NCBI RefSeq assembly: GCF_040954835.1
Contig: NC_090704.1
Location: 13,847,501-13,911,500 of the forward strand
DNA from: Lepisosteus oculatus
Lineage: Eukaryota > Chordata > Actinopteri > Semionotiformes > Lepisosteidae
Reading direction: 5' to 3'
Length of the DNA: 64,000 nucleotides
A program made the translations under genes and the position numbers. Below the pieces are notes generated by a model. It saw nothing but the letters and a program-made list of their open reading frames with translations, was not told the DNA's origin and searched no databases. Below, one piece after another: positions 1 through 13,900 of the stretch; positions within the stretch are counted from its first letter, which is position 1, and every line of letters begins with the position of its first letter.

Positions 1-197
1 AGTAATGGGGATGATTTAAAAAAGTAAATAATACCTTTTTTCCTTAATTGTCCAAACACAGTGTATATTCCTGCACAAAAAGTGAAAAAAATAAATGAAG
101 GAGATATTGTAAGATTTTCAGGATAGAAAATAACAAATATAAACTAAAGTTCATGAACAGTAGAAATAGTATAACTAACAATAATATTGGGATACTC

Positions 198-460
198 ACC
201 AGTAGTAGGGTTTTTACAATATCAAGTATGCTAAAAAAATTGTAAACACCCCCACTCAGAGGTGAGCATGTTGCTCTTGTCTGTTGATCGGGTCTCACAG
301 ATGTGCTGCTGGCTCAGCTGCTGTCTCTGGTCTCTAGGCAAACACAGAGCTATTCTGAGAAGCTGCCAGGAATACGTACCAATCATCACAACCCAGGCAG
401 CCCTACAAGAACATTGGTGACTTTCCCAGTGCTTATGTGGCATCAACATTAACTTCTTGA
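198..460 (-). other. possible noncoding exon upstream of LEPR (weak)
   Basis: Reading the minus strand, a strong splice-donor consensus (CTG then GTGAGT) ends a stretch at about 198. The stretch upstream has no frame I can match to a leptin-receptor signal peptide. Synteny puts LEPR just beyond this edge, so an untranslated LEPR exon is conceivable. It could equally be a chance donor. No gene is seen elsewhere in 1-1391. Confidence 0.15.
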
Positions 461-1391
461 CAGGACAGACTACTACTAACTACTACAGGTTGCAAAAAAT
501 GGTCTTTTAATGTCCCCCCTCGCTTTGCATCAGAGTTAGAATTGCTTAAACGTCACAAATCGTCTTGTGGCTCTCAGTATGCCACTTTTCAGAAGAACAG
601 ATGTAGAAGAGAGTAATTAGAATTCTTCTGCTCGCTATTCTTCGGTGTACAGTGTACCGATTCATCACAGGTGAAAACAGTAGAAAATGAATCATTTTTT
701 TGGGGAACACAAGCATAAATAGATGTTTTAATACCCAAACACTCCATTTTGGTATTGTACTTTAAAAGATATACTTGCCTCAATAATTTAAAAGGTATTG
801 TCATAAGACCTCACTTAGACAAAGCTAAGCATGATTAAACTATGTTTTCTCTTTAAATTTCTTTGCGCCTTACCTACAAGACGTAAAACCTACCCTATTT
901 GTAAAATATGGCTTACTGTGTAGCACACTCTGCATGTTATTAATTTTGGCAGGAGGTAGAATAAGTTTCATTTCATTTTGTATTTTTTCTCTGATATCTA
1001 AGAGGAAATAAAAGATCAATACCTGTAGAGAACCAATTAGTTCAGAGTACAAGGAGCCCTATTTTCTCACATCGGCCCAGCGGAGATCAGATATCTTAAT
1101 GAAGCCACCATAAATGCCTCCTCCCATTCGCCGATGAAAAACAATTTAGTTTCTTAAATTACATCTCCAGAATTCTATGCTGCAACACAAAATGGTTCGA
1201 CGAAACGAAAGAGGTACAACTTAAACCTACCATTTCAGAACACTTTCAGCTTACAAAATCTTTGTCAGCAATGTTTGTTCTTCTTAGAAGGAACAACTTC
1301 TTTTTCCATTACTTTAGCCTTGCCATGAAAAGACAACTTGTTCTTTTCAAGCAATGCAAAGAAAAATATTTTTTTTACAACAACCAAATCA

Positions 1392-1756
1392 GGCAGCACC
1401 GTGGCACAGTGGCTGGTGTTGCTGCCTTGTTGTGCTAGACCCCTGGGTTCAATTCGGGACCTGAGGTGCTATCTGTGTGGAGATAGCATGGTGTCCCTGT
1501 GTTGGCCTGGGTTTCCTCCAGGTGCTCTGGTTTTCTCTCATAGTCCAAAAACAAACTGGCAGTTTAATTGGCTTCTGGGAAAATAGGCTCTGCTGTGTGT
1601 GTGTGTGTCTATGTTTGTGTCTATCTTGCGATGGACTGGCGTCCCGTCTAGGGTGTACCCCATCTTGTGTGCCTGTTGCTTGCCCGGAAAGGCTTCGCCT
1701 CCCCCACAACCCTTAATTGGATGGAGATGGAAGAAAAGTGATGAAAAGTGATGGAT
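1392..1756 (+). repeat. tRNA-derived SINE, family A
   Basis: This is a tRNA-headed retroposon. A Pol III A box (TGGCACAGTGG, 1402-1412) and B box (GGTTCAATTC, 1446-1455) lie about 45 bases apart. They are followed by the body common in fish genomes (TGTGTGGAG, GGTTTCCTCC, CAGTTTAATTGGCTTCTGGGA) and a short GT run near 1595-1620. It ends in an A-rich GATGG-type tail. Other copies in this window are at 23187-23470 and 32480-32822 (both reversed) and 55737-56090. The family name was not determined. Confidence 0.75.
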
Positions 1757-2194
1757 AATAACCAACTCTCACATCTTCCCTGTAATACCCTTTTATAAAT
1801 TAGGTGCAGCTGGACAGCTGGAGTGTGTCGCTCTCACACAGATTAATTGGCTTACTGACTAGAACGAGAATTAGTTACATTGTTGTGCTCTCAGTGCATG
1901 GACCATTAGGCAATTAGCTTATTGTGGCGCTCACTTCCCACTCATAGTGCTTTGCCTGAGAAAGATACAGAAACATTTAATTGCACTTTATTTCAACTGA
2001 CTGCAAAACAAAACAAAAACATAATTGCCACAATGTACTTGTTTCTCTTTTTTTAATTTTCATTGTGGACTTCAAATTGTTTGTAAATGTCAATATACCT
2101 GCTATTGCCTGCATCCCAGCCCATCAACAGAACATTGAACCTCCCTGTTATACAGACCGAACCAAAAATCAGTTCATACTGTACATTTCACTTA

Positions 2195-2480
2195 GAGATG
2201 AGAGATAAGACTTTATTGATCCCAAAGGGAAATTGAGGCATAACTACAACATTAGGGTAATTACAAAAGTATATAGAATGCAAAAATAAAATAGAGGTAG
2301 GAAAATATAGGTGTGTGCAAAATATGCTAATAGTCACTGTAAAACAATAAACGATGTGCAAAATCTGCATAAAGTATATACAGATTGAAAATACCACAGT
2401 ATAAACAGTCGATTAATGTCCAAAAAGTACAAAAAGTATGACTCATCTGCTCATCTATGGACTATCTGCTTAGGGTACCA
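2195..2480. repeat. LINE-like 3' tail fragment
   Basis: The stretch carries the phrase ACTTTATTGATCCCAAAGGG followed by AAATTGAGG. This is a hallmark of dispersed retroelement tails in fish genomes. The rest is AT-rich with no open frame. Class and orientation were not established. Confidence 0.45.
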
Positions 2481-3660
2481 TTAACACAACAGATGTCTTC
2501 TAATTTGACTCTACCTTTCCACAAGAACCCAAAACTACAACATTTTTACTTAGATTTTCACTTTTTTCACAACATGTTTCTACACTTCCTTAACTAGTCA
2601 GTCTACTTTTCCAGCTCTTGCTTTGCCCCAGTTTGCTGAATGGTCAACCTCACCCCAATAACGGAAAACGTAGATTTAAAAGCAAGGTTAATAGATCAAT
2701 GATCAGGGGCTCAAATATTAAAATTGCTTGCCCAGGTGTTGACTCACACTTGACTGAGCGCTGTGGAGGGTGAGGTGCAGTTAGGTGGCCAGGCGCCTAT
2801 GATGTACAGTATTAAGAGGCTCGAAGGTTAGCAATCAGAGGAATTTGTCTACACGTCTGAGTACATCTGTGAAATTCACAGCTGTAAGCCGAGATGTGAA
2901 AACCATACAATTGGCTTTTTCCAAATTGTATGGGTAATGTCATGCACATAATCGTGAAACCGCCGGTGTGTGCACCCAAAGCAACTTTCTGTCCAAACTG
3001 CTACCAACTCAGCCCGTTAATCCATCAGTTACCATAGATCAGGACGGAGGTCTATACCACCGGAGTGCAATTAAAACACTTAGTTACCTTGTCCACCAGT
3101 GGATATTTAAGCCTTATGATGACAGTATTCCTCGTTCTCTCACAGAGTTGTGCCTTTCATATTCTAGCGATTCTTCCTGCTTCGTTTTTTGGATCTCGCT
3201 CTCGGATTCTCCCTCGACTTTTGCTGGATTTTTCTGTCTTTGACGTGGCTTGCCTGACCATGCTTTTTAGACTATATTTGTAATTTGAACTTGTTTCTCA
3301 GACAAATCTTTTAGATTTCCCTCTGTGTTTCCCTGTGAATCACCGTCTTCGACCCTCGCCTGTTAAACCTGCGCCGTTTACGGACAGTGTTTTACTTTTG
3401 GCTTTGTTTGCCTGAAAAACCACCTGTTTCAGCACCTCGCCTCCCGTCTCATGGCCTTTGCACTTCATCAGGTCATGAAGACAGCATTACAGTTCCAACA
3501 AACTTAACTAACCGGCGATTGGAAAAAACAGCAGTTAAAAGATGTCTTGAAAGACTTAAGGAGCGTCAATTAAGACTGTGTGCTGAAGCACAGAAAGAGT
3601 TTCTCTCTGTGGGCGGGAAGGTCGGGCATCAGTCACATAAGGTGAACTTTTAGATTTGTA
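2481..3660. other. unassigned intergenic DNA, possibly repeat-derived
   Basis: No gene is recognised. The part from about 2960 to 3650 has higher pyrimidine and CG content than its flanks and two short plus-strand frames (2968-3243 and 3387-3653). Neither matches a protein I know, and both lack splice or start context. The style resembles a retroelement untranslated region. It ends just before a perfect 10-bp hairpin at 3665-3707. Confidence 0.25.
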
Positions 3661-3709
3661 AAAGAACCTGCAGCAAGGGTAGTGTGTAGAACCCACCGCT
3701 GCAGGTTGC

Positions 3710-4960
3710 CATCTGAGTGGGAGCCTGTATCAGCTGTACATCATCTTCAACCCCAAATTAGTAGTCTTGGGAGAGATGAGAGCTGTGCCTGATGCCAGAC
3801 TTGGATACATGCCCAGCACAGGACCCTTTCCCTCGAGAGTGGTCAGGAGCCATTCCTTCCATCCTTGAAGATCCAGCAAAAGCCATGAGGGACTAGAAAT
3901 AGGCAGTGTCAGCAAACACGAGCTAGCTAGGCGAGGGAGGCAGTACATCAGGAAGGGGGCAGTCCCTTCAGAGGCACAGAAGACTGCAGATGGCTCAGGT
4001 GTCTTTCCACATAGTGATATGCAATGCAGCCTCACACCAGCTCTCAACCATCCCAGTCTTGGCCCAGTACCCTGACACACATCCAGCAGATAAAGCAGCT
4101 GAGTGATCCAGACATGGATCAGTTCACTACAGAAACCCGGGGGGGCAGCTCCATGTCTCTACTGGGATTATATATCAGGAGCTCCTTCAGGAGCTATGGC
4201 AGAGTGTGTGGTCCCAGTTCTCCCTGAGCCTTCAGAAAATGCCAGGATTCCATCCATATGATGAAACAAGGACTGTGCTGACAGGTCTACCCTGTGTTTA
4301 TCCTGCAGAACTGGAGTAATATCGAGATAGAGTATCCTTGCAACAGGCCAAAAGTAAAGGAACTCTTAGAAGGCAGGCAGTGAGCCTTCCCTGCATGCCT
4401 TCCCCTTGTTCTTCTCCATAACACGATTAGCCCATGCTAGCAAAAGTCCAACCTGAATGTCTGCAACAACTGTCCCACTCTTCTGGTAGCATATCTCAGT
4501 ATACCAACTGATGTCATAATGTTGAAGCCACCTTCATAAACTACAATTTAAGACAGCTGCAGGAACAGCCTGCATCATTGGTCCAGTAGGCACCCCCACC
4601 CCCTGTAGGATCTCTTTTGAGTTTTTCTTTTTGTTTCCCACATAGGCTTGGAAGAACCTACTTCAGATCCACTCTGATACAACTGTGCTTATCCAGCAAG
4701 ATCAGGGCACTTTTGTCTCCCAGTCCCACTTGGCTATGTGCTCACTTATGCCAAAGACAAAGTCTGAAAGTCCACGAGAAAAGCATGCTGTGACATGATG
4801 TTGCCCCAAAGTATAACCACGAGATCATCATCATACACCAAAAAGCAGACAGACGGTCTAGGAAAGTTTGGAATGGCAGTCCTACAATGACTTTTAGCCC
4901 TGCCTGATGCCCCTCTGCACTAGAAAAGGAATGCTCATTCCCCTATTAATCCAGGCTGAC
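3710..4960 (-). mobile_element. decayed reverse-transcriptase retrotransposon remnant
   Basis: On the minus strand near 4800-4845 one frame reads FLVYDDDLVVILWG. This resembles the LVYADDxVV catalytic block of LINE reverse transcriptases with Ala changed to Asp in the YADD box. Downstream (toward 3730) the frame is broken by many stops, but patches remain open, the longest a 116-codon frame at 3730-4080. A Tx1/L1-like LINE ORF2 remnant is my best guess. Only one motif supports it. Confidence 0.4.
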
Positions 4961-4999
4961 AGAAAACACAACATTACATGTGTTCAACCCAATGAAAAG

Positions 5000-7995
5000 C
5001 CTTATCCTTACCCGGAAAGGAAATACCAGTCTGTAAGCAAAACAACCTAGGTTAGGTCCAAACATCTACTGTAGTAGTACAGGGGTGTTATGAAAAGAAA
5101 GACCTGTTGGGAACACCACACGTCTGATCTGGTAAAAATAAAGAATCAATGAATCCATGTTTCCTTTCAGAACCACCCACATGTAATGATTTCTCATCTT
5201 GCACATCCGGAAGAGGCAGAAAGATGCAGGACCTCGAGAGAGAGAGCACTTTACCCACCACCCAGCCAGCAGGTCTGATGCAAGCTTGACCCATTATCAT
5301 CTCATCGGTAGTCATCAGTGTCCTTTCCTAGCTCCAAAAAAGGTTTTTATAACATCAAGGTACAGGCAGTAAGCATAACCACTGAGGCAGTGTTAAAAAA
5401 TCAAAATCAATAAAAATCTGAACTAAAAGCAAAAAAAAATTGGACTCAAAACCATCAGGTTGCTATGAAAAGAACAGCTTGCCAGAATTAACAAAAGCAA
5501 AAAGGCTCTATGCCAAAAAAGTAATTTTTTATAGCGAATGTGTACATTGTTACCAAGAACAACAGAAGAACTGTGAATATGGCCTTAGTGAATATATAGT
5601 ACTATAGTAACAGTAATGCACAAATATAAAGAATTACTCACTGGGAGTTGTGCTCATACAGGGAAAAGCACAGGTGCAGAACAAGACCATAAAGTGAAAA
5701 GTCTGAGAAGGAAAAAAAAATGAAACCTCCTATAAAGATCTTATGTTTCAGAAGCTGAAGTGGTAATACACAGATCCTGTACTGTGCCATGGATATGATT
5801 CCTGTATACCAACTGCACTGCATATCTATTTTTGACTCAGCCGAATGCATGTACCTGGATTTAGATGAGTGCAAGATCAACAATTATTCTTTGGCTTTTG
5901 CCATTAGAAGGCAGCAAAGGAAGCAATTACATGTAATTTTAAAGAAGTTACATAAAAACAATTAACATCATTAATCTAAGATGTGTAGCAGGATAAAAAT
6001 AATTCAAAAAAGCAGATGAAACTAAAGTAAGTTCTGAAGGAAACTTGATCAACCTGACAATAATAACTTCAAAAGAATGGAATGTTCTAAGCCAAGAAGC
6101 TTAATGTATCTTTTGTGTTTCAGATGGCAGCGGACATTTTTACATATTGCTGAACATGTATGAAAAACAGAAAGCAATCAACTGATCTGAATAAATACAC
6201 AAAACAACACTTCAATAACTTCACACAGATTTGTAGGTGCTTTAATGACCGAAAGTAAAAATAGGTTATACAAAGCTTGAAGGCCAAAATTATTTTTGCC
6301 AGTTAGCATTAGGTTTTATCAATGGTGTCTATATTGTCATGTACAGAAACTTCTATATACTGTTAGGCACAAAACAGTTCAAAAAGTAATAAAAGTACTT
6401 TCTTCAAATACAAAACTTCCCCTACCATCCCATGAAACCAACAAGAATATAAGATTAGCTGGTGTTTTTAATTACATCTTATTATAATTCAGATAAGAGC
6501 ACTTGAAGAGGTTTTTGTGTTTACTATTCAGCATTGTAATACAAATTACCTAGTGCAACACACAGGAACAAAAAATCACCATTAATGGAAAAGGCACTTC
6601 ATAACAGCCAAGAATACATTTGAGCTTCACAATACAAAACAGAAAAAAAAACATTGGCTTGCTGCTTTATGTTTTCTAAGCGTGTATTATACCACACATA
6701 CATAACACTAGAGCCTCTAAATACATAACTGAGCACTACCTTTGGTAAAGGAATGTAGTATTCTAGTGTTAAACCAACAAACATTAAAACATTATCTTTG
6801 GCATTGTCCACCACAGTTGAAAATACAAAAATACTCAAAACATGGGAACTGTAGGACAATTCTATCAGTAATTTGGAATTAATATACTAATATGGTTACT
6901 GTTAAAAAAATACAGGCTTTGGAACACAACAGCATTGAGGCCATTAATGTAATAAAAACAGTGTATTTATCAATGCTGGCATGATGCTCAAATTAAAGTA
7001 TAATGGTATATAACATCTTGTATGCAAAAGATATGTATACACACACGCTGAATGTAACTCCAATAACCTTTGAGAAGTCACATACATGGTCAAAATGAAC
7101 AAATGTAAGACAAAATGTTGTCAGCCTTTTATGATACACATCTAAAATTGGTTGTAGACTTGTAGTGTTTTCTTCAAAAACCTGCCTTCTGTCACTTTCA
7201 AAATGAAACCCCTTGTAAAGTACCTTGTGAACATCCTAGATTTACAGGCTCGTAAATATTTATAGTATGAATCACTACCTTTTTTAGCCCCTGTCACAAC
7301 CAATATTAAGCATTTCACCTTTAATATAGTGTCACAATATAAAACTATACGCTTCCTAAAAATTTTACAAGTGTTAATGTACTGTACATAGTGCATTTTC
7401 TTCCATTACAATCAACTGGATTTTACCCAACCACTATATGATATGATGTCTCCTTCAAATACAGAATACATTACTGTTTAGAAGTTCACTGAATTTGAAT
7501 TTATATCATTCAAAATCACATGTGTATGACCATTTCTTCACTTGTCTGTTACAAGTGATGTAGCAAAAAATACAATTGTTATAAAATGTACATTTTTATG
7601 GGAAAAATGTGTGAGGCATACAGAATTAAGAGCCTGTAAACAGTCTGATTAGTATACCACAGAATCTTTGTCAAACATTATTGAAAATGGATGGTAAACC
7701 TGGAAATAATAATAGAAATAGAAATGGGAACACTGGGTTCCTGTAATAAAAGGGATTCTCAGCATGCCTGAGTGAGTTGCAGGCATACAAAAATATGAAT
7801 ACCTGATACTAAGGCTCTCACAGCATTTATAAAATAATGCCAAATTAATAGTGATAGTGAGATTGCAGTTAATGTCTTAGTGTTTAGTTTTCAGTTCCTC
7901 CTTCCTATACAATACCTAAAATAGCAGTTAAGCAAAATGTGTTTGTTGTGAATAAGCATATCAATAAGTTTAGACAATAAGTCTAAACAGGACAG
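5000..7995 (-). other. 3' flank of LEPROT, probably including its 3' UTR
   Basis: No coding exon is seen. The DNA directly downstream of the LEPROT stop at 7996 is AT-rich and should hold the 3' UTR. A variant poly(A) signal (ATTAAA on the minus strand) lies near 7320, but the transcript end cannot be fixed. Short frames here have no family match. Confidence 0.35.
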
Positions 7996-10900
7996 CTACC
8001 ACTGCTCCCAGCTGAAGTCATCACTGCCGCCAAACACTAAAAAGAAGCCCAGGATTGTGAGGAAAATCACTGTGTTGCCTGCCATTACCAGTCCGCAAGC
8101 ACCCCACTTGATCTGGAACACAAAGCACAATAACATCTCAACGGTCAGAAAACAAACAAGCACACTGGCAAAATATGAATAACCATCAGTCTGCCTGAGC
8201 CCTCAAGACCCTAAAACGTTTCACAACCTATGTTGCAATGGTGCTTTCCTGACATGGAAAACAGCAGTTGCATTTCCACTGTGATTCCACTGTACAAGCT
8301 AGATGCTCATTCCTGCAGCAATTACCTTGAACGTCAAACAAACTGGGTGAATGATTTTTGATCAATTTATTCTATACACCATTTTCTTATTCTGTTAATT
8401 ACCACATGGGGAGGAGTGAAATCTTACTAAAATAAAGAATATCTGGTCTCTTCTACCATTTAAAGTACTTTGTAAGCATGGGTGTTTTATGGATATACCA
8501 ATACTGAGCATCAAAACAAATGTATTACTTTATAAATGAATGCATTTAGAAAAATAAAGTACACAAATATCGGACACATTAAATGTTTTCGGTATCATTT
8601 TGTTTCATCATCAGGTAATTTTAGGCAAAGCCTAGATCAAGAAGCTTGAGAAACAGGCAGGTAAAAACACCACTTATCAAGAGAACAATGGCTTATATCA
8701 AAGGCTGATGTAAGTCACCTCGGGTAGACTCAACAGCAAAGGAGCCAAATCTCTTTAGCAATGAATCAGTGAGTGTATATTGAGGACATGCAGAAAGACA
8801 CAACTGCAGTGGACAAAAAACATACCAATGGGGTTGTCCAAGTGTGACAGCCTAGACAACTGTGTATTTGCTTCAAAACCCCATCTTTAATGGCAACCTT
8901 ACTACATGGACCTACATTGGTCATGCCATGTGCCCTCACTTACTGTCCTTCCTGTGTCCTCATTCTGACGTGAACACATTCTCACAGGAAAAGCACATTC
9001 CTGTGCTGCTCATGTAAAAAACGCATTGCTACAAAATGGGAATGTGACGGATATGCTACAGATTCGCTGCTTGCCAGACTTAACCCCAGCACTTCTGGAT
9101 AAGATGGTATGACTTGTGACAAAGCTTATATGTGGTATTCTAACAGTGGTAAGTGCTACTAGCCTGTGACTTTTACAGTAGATCCCATGTTGATTAGCCT
9201 TGTCGTGTTAATAAGACAAGTGACTTACATCTGACTGTTCATTAAAATATCCATACACCTACTACAAAAAGTGTCCTTTGGCTCATGAAGTTGTTGCAGT
9301 TATAAATAATGTTTCCTTTTTTTCATGGTATACAGATATAAATAATACAGTATATTCTGTAATATTTAATATATAACATAATGCTGACTTCTTGGTATAA
9401 CTGAAAAAATAACAATATCAAGAGAAGATTCACACCATGAGTTTTGTCATACTTCTACAGCTACTGTATCTTGAACATTTTTTAGTTAATGATGGGTGAT
9501 TGTGTTGAGGATATATCACAAAAACACAAGAATTAAACGTTTACAGTCAAGAGATCCAGAAATATTTACTTAGACCTAATGATTGTTGAAAACATAAACA
9601 ATGTAAAAGAAGAAATTGTCAGTGTAGTACAGAGAATAAGATTAGGTCTGACCACCAATACCACTACAAAAAAAAATATCAGAAGCAAGAAGGTCTGTGA
9701 AATTATATTCCCTTTGATTCTCATACAAATAAAACTTCAAGGCTACTTGAGGATTTTGAAAGAACCTTGGGTTTAAAATTGAGTCTTTAAATTTACTTTT
9801 TAAAGCAAGGAAATTACATTAGTTTCTTATTACTATTGTTTTTCTTTTATATCTCTCTTCACATCGGCACATACAAAAATAACTTTTTTGTACAAGTTAA
9901 ATATGTCTTCATGCTCCTCCAAAACAAACATTTGGTGGTGTTCTACTGACAAATGTGCTAGTGCATACATGTATTTATTACTTAATCCATCTCTAATCTA
10001 ATTTGTTTTGTAAGTGAACCCTCAGGCAAGTTTTTATATTTCTATAAAGACTTCTACACATCTCCCCAGAGCTTTCATTCTGGAGATCTGCCCAAAGTCA
10101 AGCATCAGCTCCAAATCATCTTTACTCCAGGAATGCAGACATCCACTGCATCACTTAAGCCACTTGGTTTACTTAAACTGTGAGCGTGATGCAGGCTTTG
10201 TGACATCATGCCTTTGAAGAAAAGTCTGTTACATCCTGATGCCTTCTGTCAAAAATCACAGGTGTCAGTGAATAGCAGTAAAACGAAGCAGCTTAAAATG
10301 TGGCCTTCAGAGTCTACTGTTTTTCTCAACACTTTTATATATAATATATATATAAAATATATAATAAGGTGGCTAATGTACTGTCCATGTTATATTAATA
10401 TTAATTTACTGTCACTTCCCCAGTTCCTGTGCCTTAATTGGTTCCAATCGCTTCCAGGTATAGAATTTTTAAATCAAGAGTACTCAGAATTAGAGATGAG
10501 ATGGATTGCAGATATTTCTGAAATGAAAAACATAACTCTAAATTTCATATAGATTATACTTAGCAAATCTAAATATAAGCAATCTACAAATGCCTCCTTT
10601 GTCGCTTTTTATGAATTGAGATGCTGTTGAAATAATATGAAAATCTGCATTCCATCTCAAAGTGTAAGACACAATGGAGGCAGATCTTGGAATTCAAAAT
10701 TCAGTGTTTTCAGAGAAAGGCACTCACCAGTTCAACCCGAGCAAGGATAATTGGGAGACCGAATGCTGAGACCACAATCCCCGTAGTGAAGAAATATGCC
10801 AGCTCTCGACACGCATTGCTGGCTGCATCCGTGTCGTCACTCACTCTTTTAGCAATGAAGTGAGGAATAGGTGACACAGCATAAAACATCAAGACAAACA

Positions 10901-13900
10901 GAGGCCAGTACACTCTGCAAAAGAAGTAAAGAAACAAGAAGGAATACATTCGTGAACAAATTGCTTTTATCCCTGTTTTGACATGGCTGCCAGTCCTAAC
11001 CTCAGTCATGCCTCATTGTGACTAGGTCTATTTTGTGGCTACAGAGCTGTAGTTATCTCAGTCTCTTTAATGGGGATTAAAAACATTTAATTGCATTATA
11101 TAATGAGAAACTGGTTATACTCATCCCCAACAGTACAAAGTTGAAGACATGATGCCGTGATGTTAAACAGGTCTTCAATAACAGAGCTTTTAGTGACTCA
11201 TCATCATCAAATGAAGGTTGCAGTGCTGCTGGGAAACGTGAAGACTGTATTTTACAATGGTGAGAACATCCAGGTTATGTCAAACTAAGAAGGAATGTGT
11301 ACTGATCATCTTGCACAACTCTTCCCTTACAGGTTCACTTAAGAAAAGGCTGTACACATACCCATACTCTTCCAAGGCACATCCCAGCATGAGGAACGTT
11401 AGGCCAATCGCACCACTGAAGGACAGCCCCACTAAAGCTGAAAGACAGATTAAAGAACTCTGTTATACAGTACATATTAGCCTCAAGAAGGAATTAAAAG
11501 AGGTAGCAATCAAGCTGCCACATTGGTTTACTCAGGAATTCCATTTTCACATATATACACCATCTAGTTAGTACTAGGATTATACATATTATACAAGTTT
11601 TGCAACTAATTGGCAAAAGCAGTTTTCATAAGAGGCTGCATTTCTCAAAACGCACTGCTAGTGAGCATGACAATTATCATAGATTTGCAGGTTTAAGAAA
11701 GAAAAACAAACTGCTGTTGATGAAAACTGCTATTCAGTCTGCTCATAAGACAAATGTTTTAAAATGGTTTGTGACTATGTGGGTCAGCCCACCGTCTTGA
11801 TTATGGCAAGACCCCATTTTGTGTCATATATTTATACCTGTCAAGGGTAGAGAGAGGTGGAGCCACATTTCTGTCTGGTCTATAAAAACAAGCAGTTCCA
11901 AAAGTGGGAAGATAAAACGCAATTGCTACAAATTCTTTACAATCACTATAGTCACTACAGTGTTTAAGACGTTGAATACAGAAGCAATGGATTAGCTTTT
12001 GAATGACTAGTGCTGCCACCTAGTGAAACAACCAGTAATTGTCAATAATAAATACAAGCAAAAGAGATCAAGAATCTTTTTTACATCTCTCCTGTAAAAG
12101 TGGTGAATTGGTCCCATTCAAAATAATGTAATAAATATATAAAGATGTATTCAAACTCCGTTAAGTTAAATGGCTAAGAATCATCATGAAGCTATAATAA
12201 GAGATGATTAAAATACCAATACCTTTTTAATCACCGCCTCACAGATGTTTTGTGGATTTTTTTAATGAGGATTTACACTACACTTAACCAATTGTGTAAA
12301 CTAATATTAAGCTAAATCTGTACATACTTATAGAATCTTTTGGTCTCAAGATAAATAAAAATGGAATATTCTTACAGGACCCTTTACAGTTGAGTAGGAG
12401 AACTGCCAACTCTCTCCTTCCTGAGATACTACAGTTTATTAAAACCTGAGTTGGAAGGCAGACAAGCTGGCAAATGTGATAAGCGAATAAATTCCAAGCT
12501 AAACAAGCCAATAACAGATTATATATACATATTATACACCGAATTTTATTTTTTCCAAGATTAGGCTAAACCAAATCATTTCCCACAGTGACTTCCTCAT
12601 TCCCTCAACAGTGTAAGGTATGTTTTCTATCCCAACGGAGAAAATTTTGCTTTATTGCTCCAGATAAGGAGAAATCTTACTGAGCACATAAACAATGAAG
12701 TTAGGACAGCAAGTAGAGTCTTTCCAAAGACCTCAATACTGGAGGAAAACGTACATGTGTACAAAAGTGGATTATATAGAAGCAGTTTAAGCACATAAAC
12801 CATGAGAAACAATAATCAGAAAAACAGCCTATTTTACCCATAAGTGCCTGTCATGTTACAATACATAAACACAGCAATGGTATCAAGTCTAGATCTGAAG
12901 GAGCACAGCCTCTATGCCTCAACAATGGGCCCCAGACCAAAATGGAAGGAGAACAGACGGTAACGTTTACTTCTTGTAGGGCAGTGCGGTGGCTCTGTGG
13001 CTAAGGATCTGAGCCTATGGCTGTACATTTGCTGGATGGTATCCCTCAGCCAGCAGAGTAATCCTACTCTGTTGGGTCCCTGAGCAAGGCTCTTAACCCC
13101 AACTGCTCCAGGGGTGCCATATAAATGGCTGACCCTTCACTCTGACCCCAAGCTTCTCTGTGTGTCTCGTGGAGAGGAAGTTGGCATATGCGAAAAGACT
13201 AATTCCTATTACAAGAAATTGTATATAACCAATAAAGTGATCTTATCTATACTCACTTGGTGTGCTGGACAGAGATGCCAGTTATCAAAATTTGTACTGA
13301 AAAGATTGTTAACATATGAAAAAGAACATAATATATGCATGGTGATATACAGTGCCTTGCGAAAGTATTCGGCCCCCTTGAACTTTTCAACCTTTTGCCA
13401 CAATTCAGGCTTCAAACATAAAGATATAAATTTTTTATTTTATGTGAAGAATCACCAACAAGTGGGACACAATTGTGAAGTGGAACAAAATCTATTGGAT
13501 TTTTGAAACTTTTTTAACTAATAAAAAAATGAAAAGTGGGGCATGCAAAATTATTCGGCCCCCTTGCGTTAATACTTTGTAGAGCCACCTTTTGCTGCGA
13601 TTACAGCTGCAAGTCGCTTGGGGTATGTCTCTATCAGTTTTGCACATCGAGAGACTGAAATTCTTGCCCATTCTTCCTTGCAAAACGGCTCGAGCTCAGT
13701 GAGGTTGGATGGAGAGTGTTTGTGAACAGCAGTTTTCAGCTCTTTCCACAGATTCTCGATTGGATTCAGGTCTGGACTTTGACTTGGCCATTCAAACACC
13801 TGGATACGTTTATTTGTGAACCATTCCTTTGTAGATTTTGCTGTATGTTTGGGATCATTGTCTTGTTGGAAGATAAATCTCCGTCCCAGTTTCAGGTCTT

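Noticed and set aside
3387-3653. 88-codon plus-strand frame, basic and Lys/Arg-rich near its end
   Set aside because: No recognisable domain. It lies in probable retroelement DNA beside a decayed LINE.
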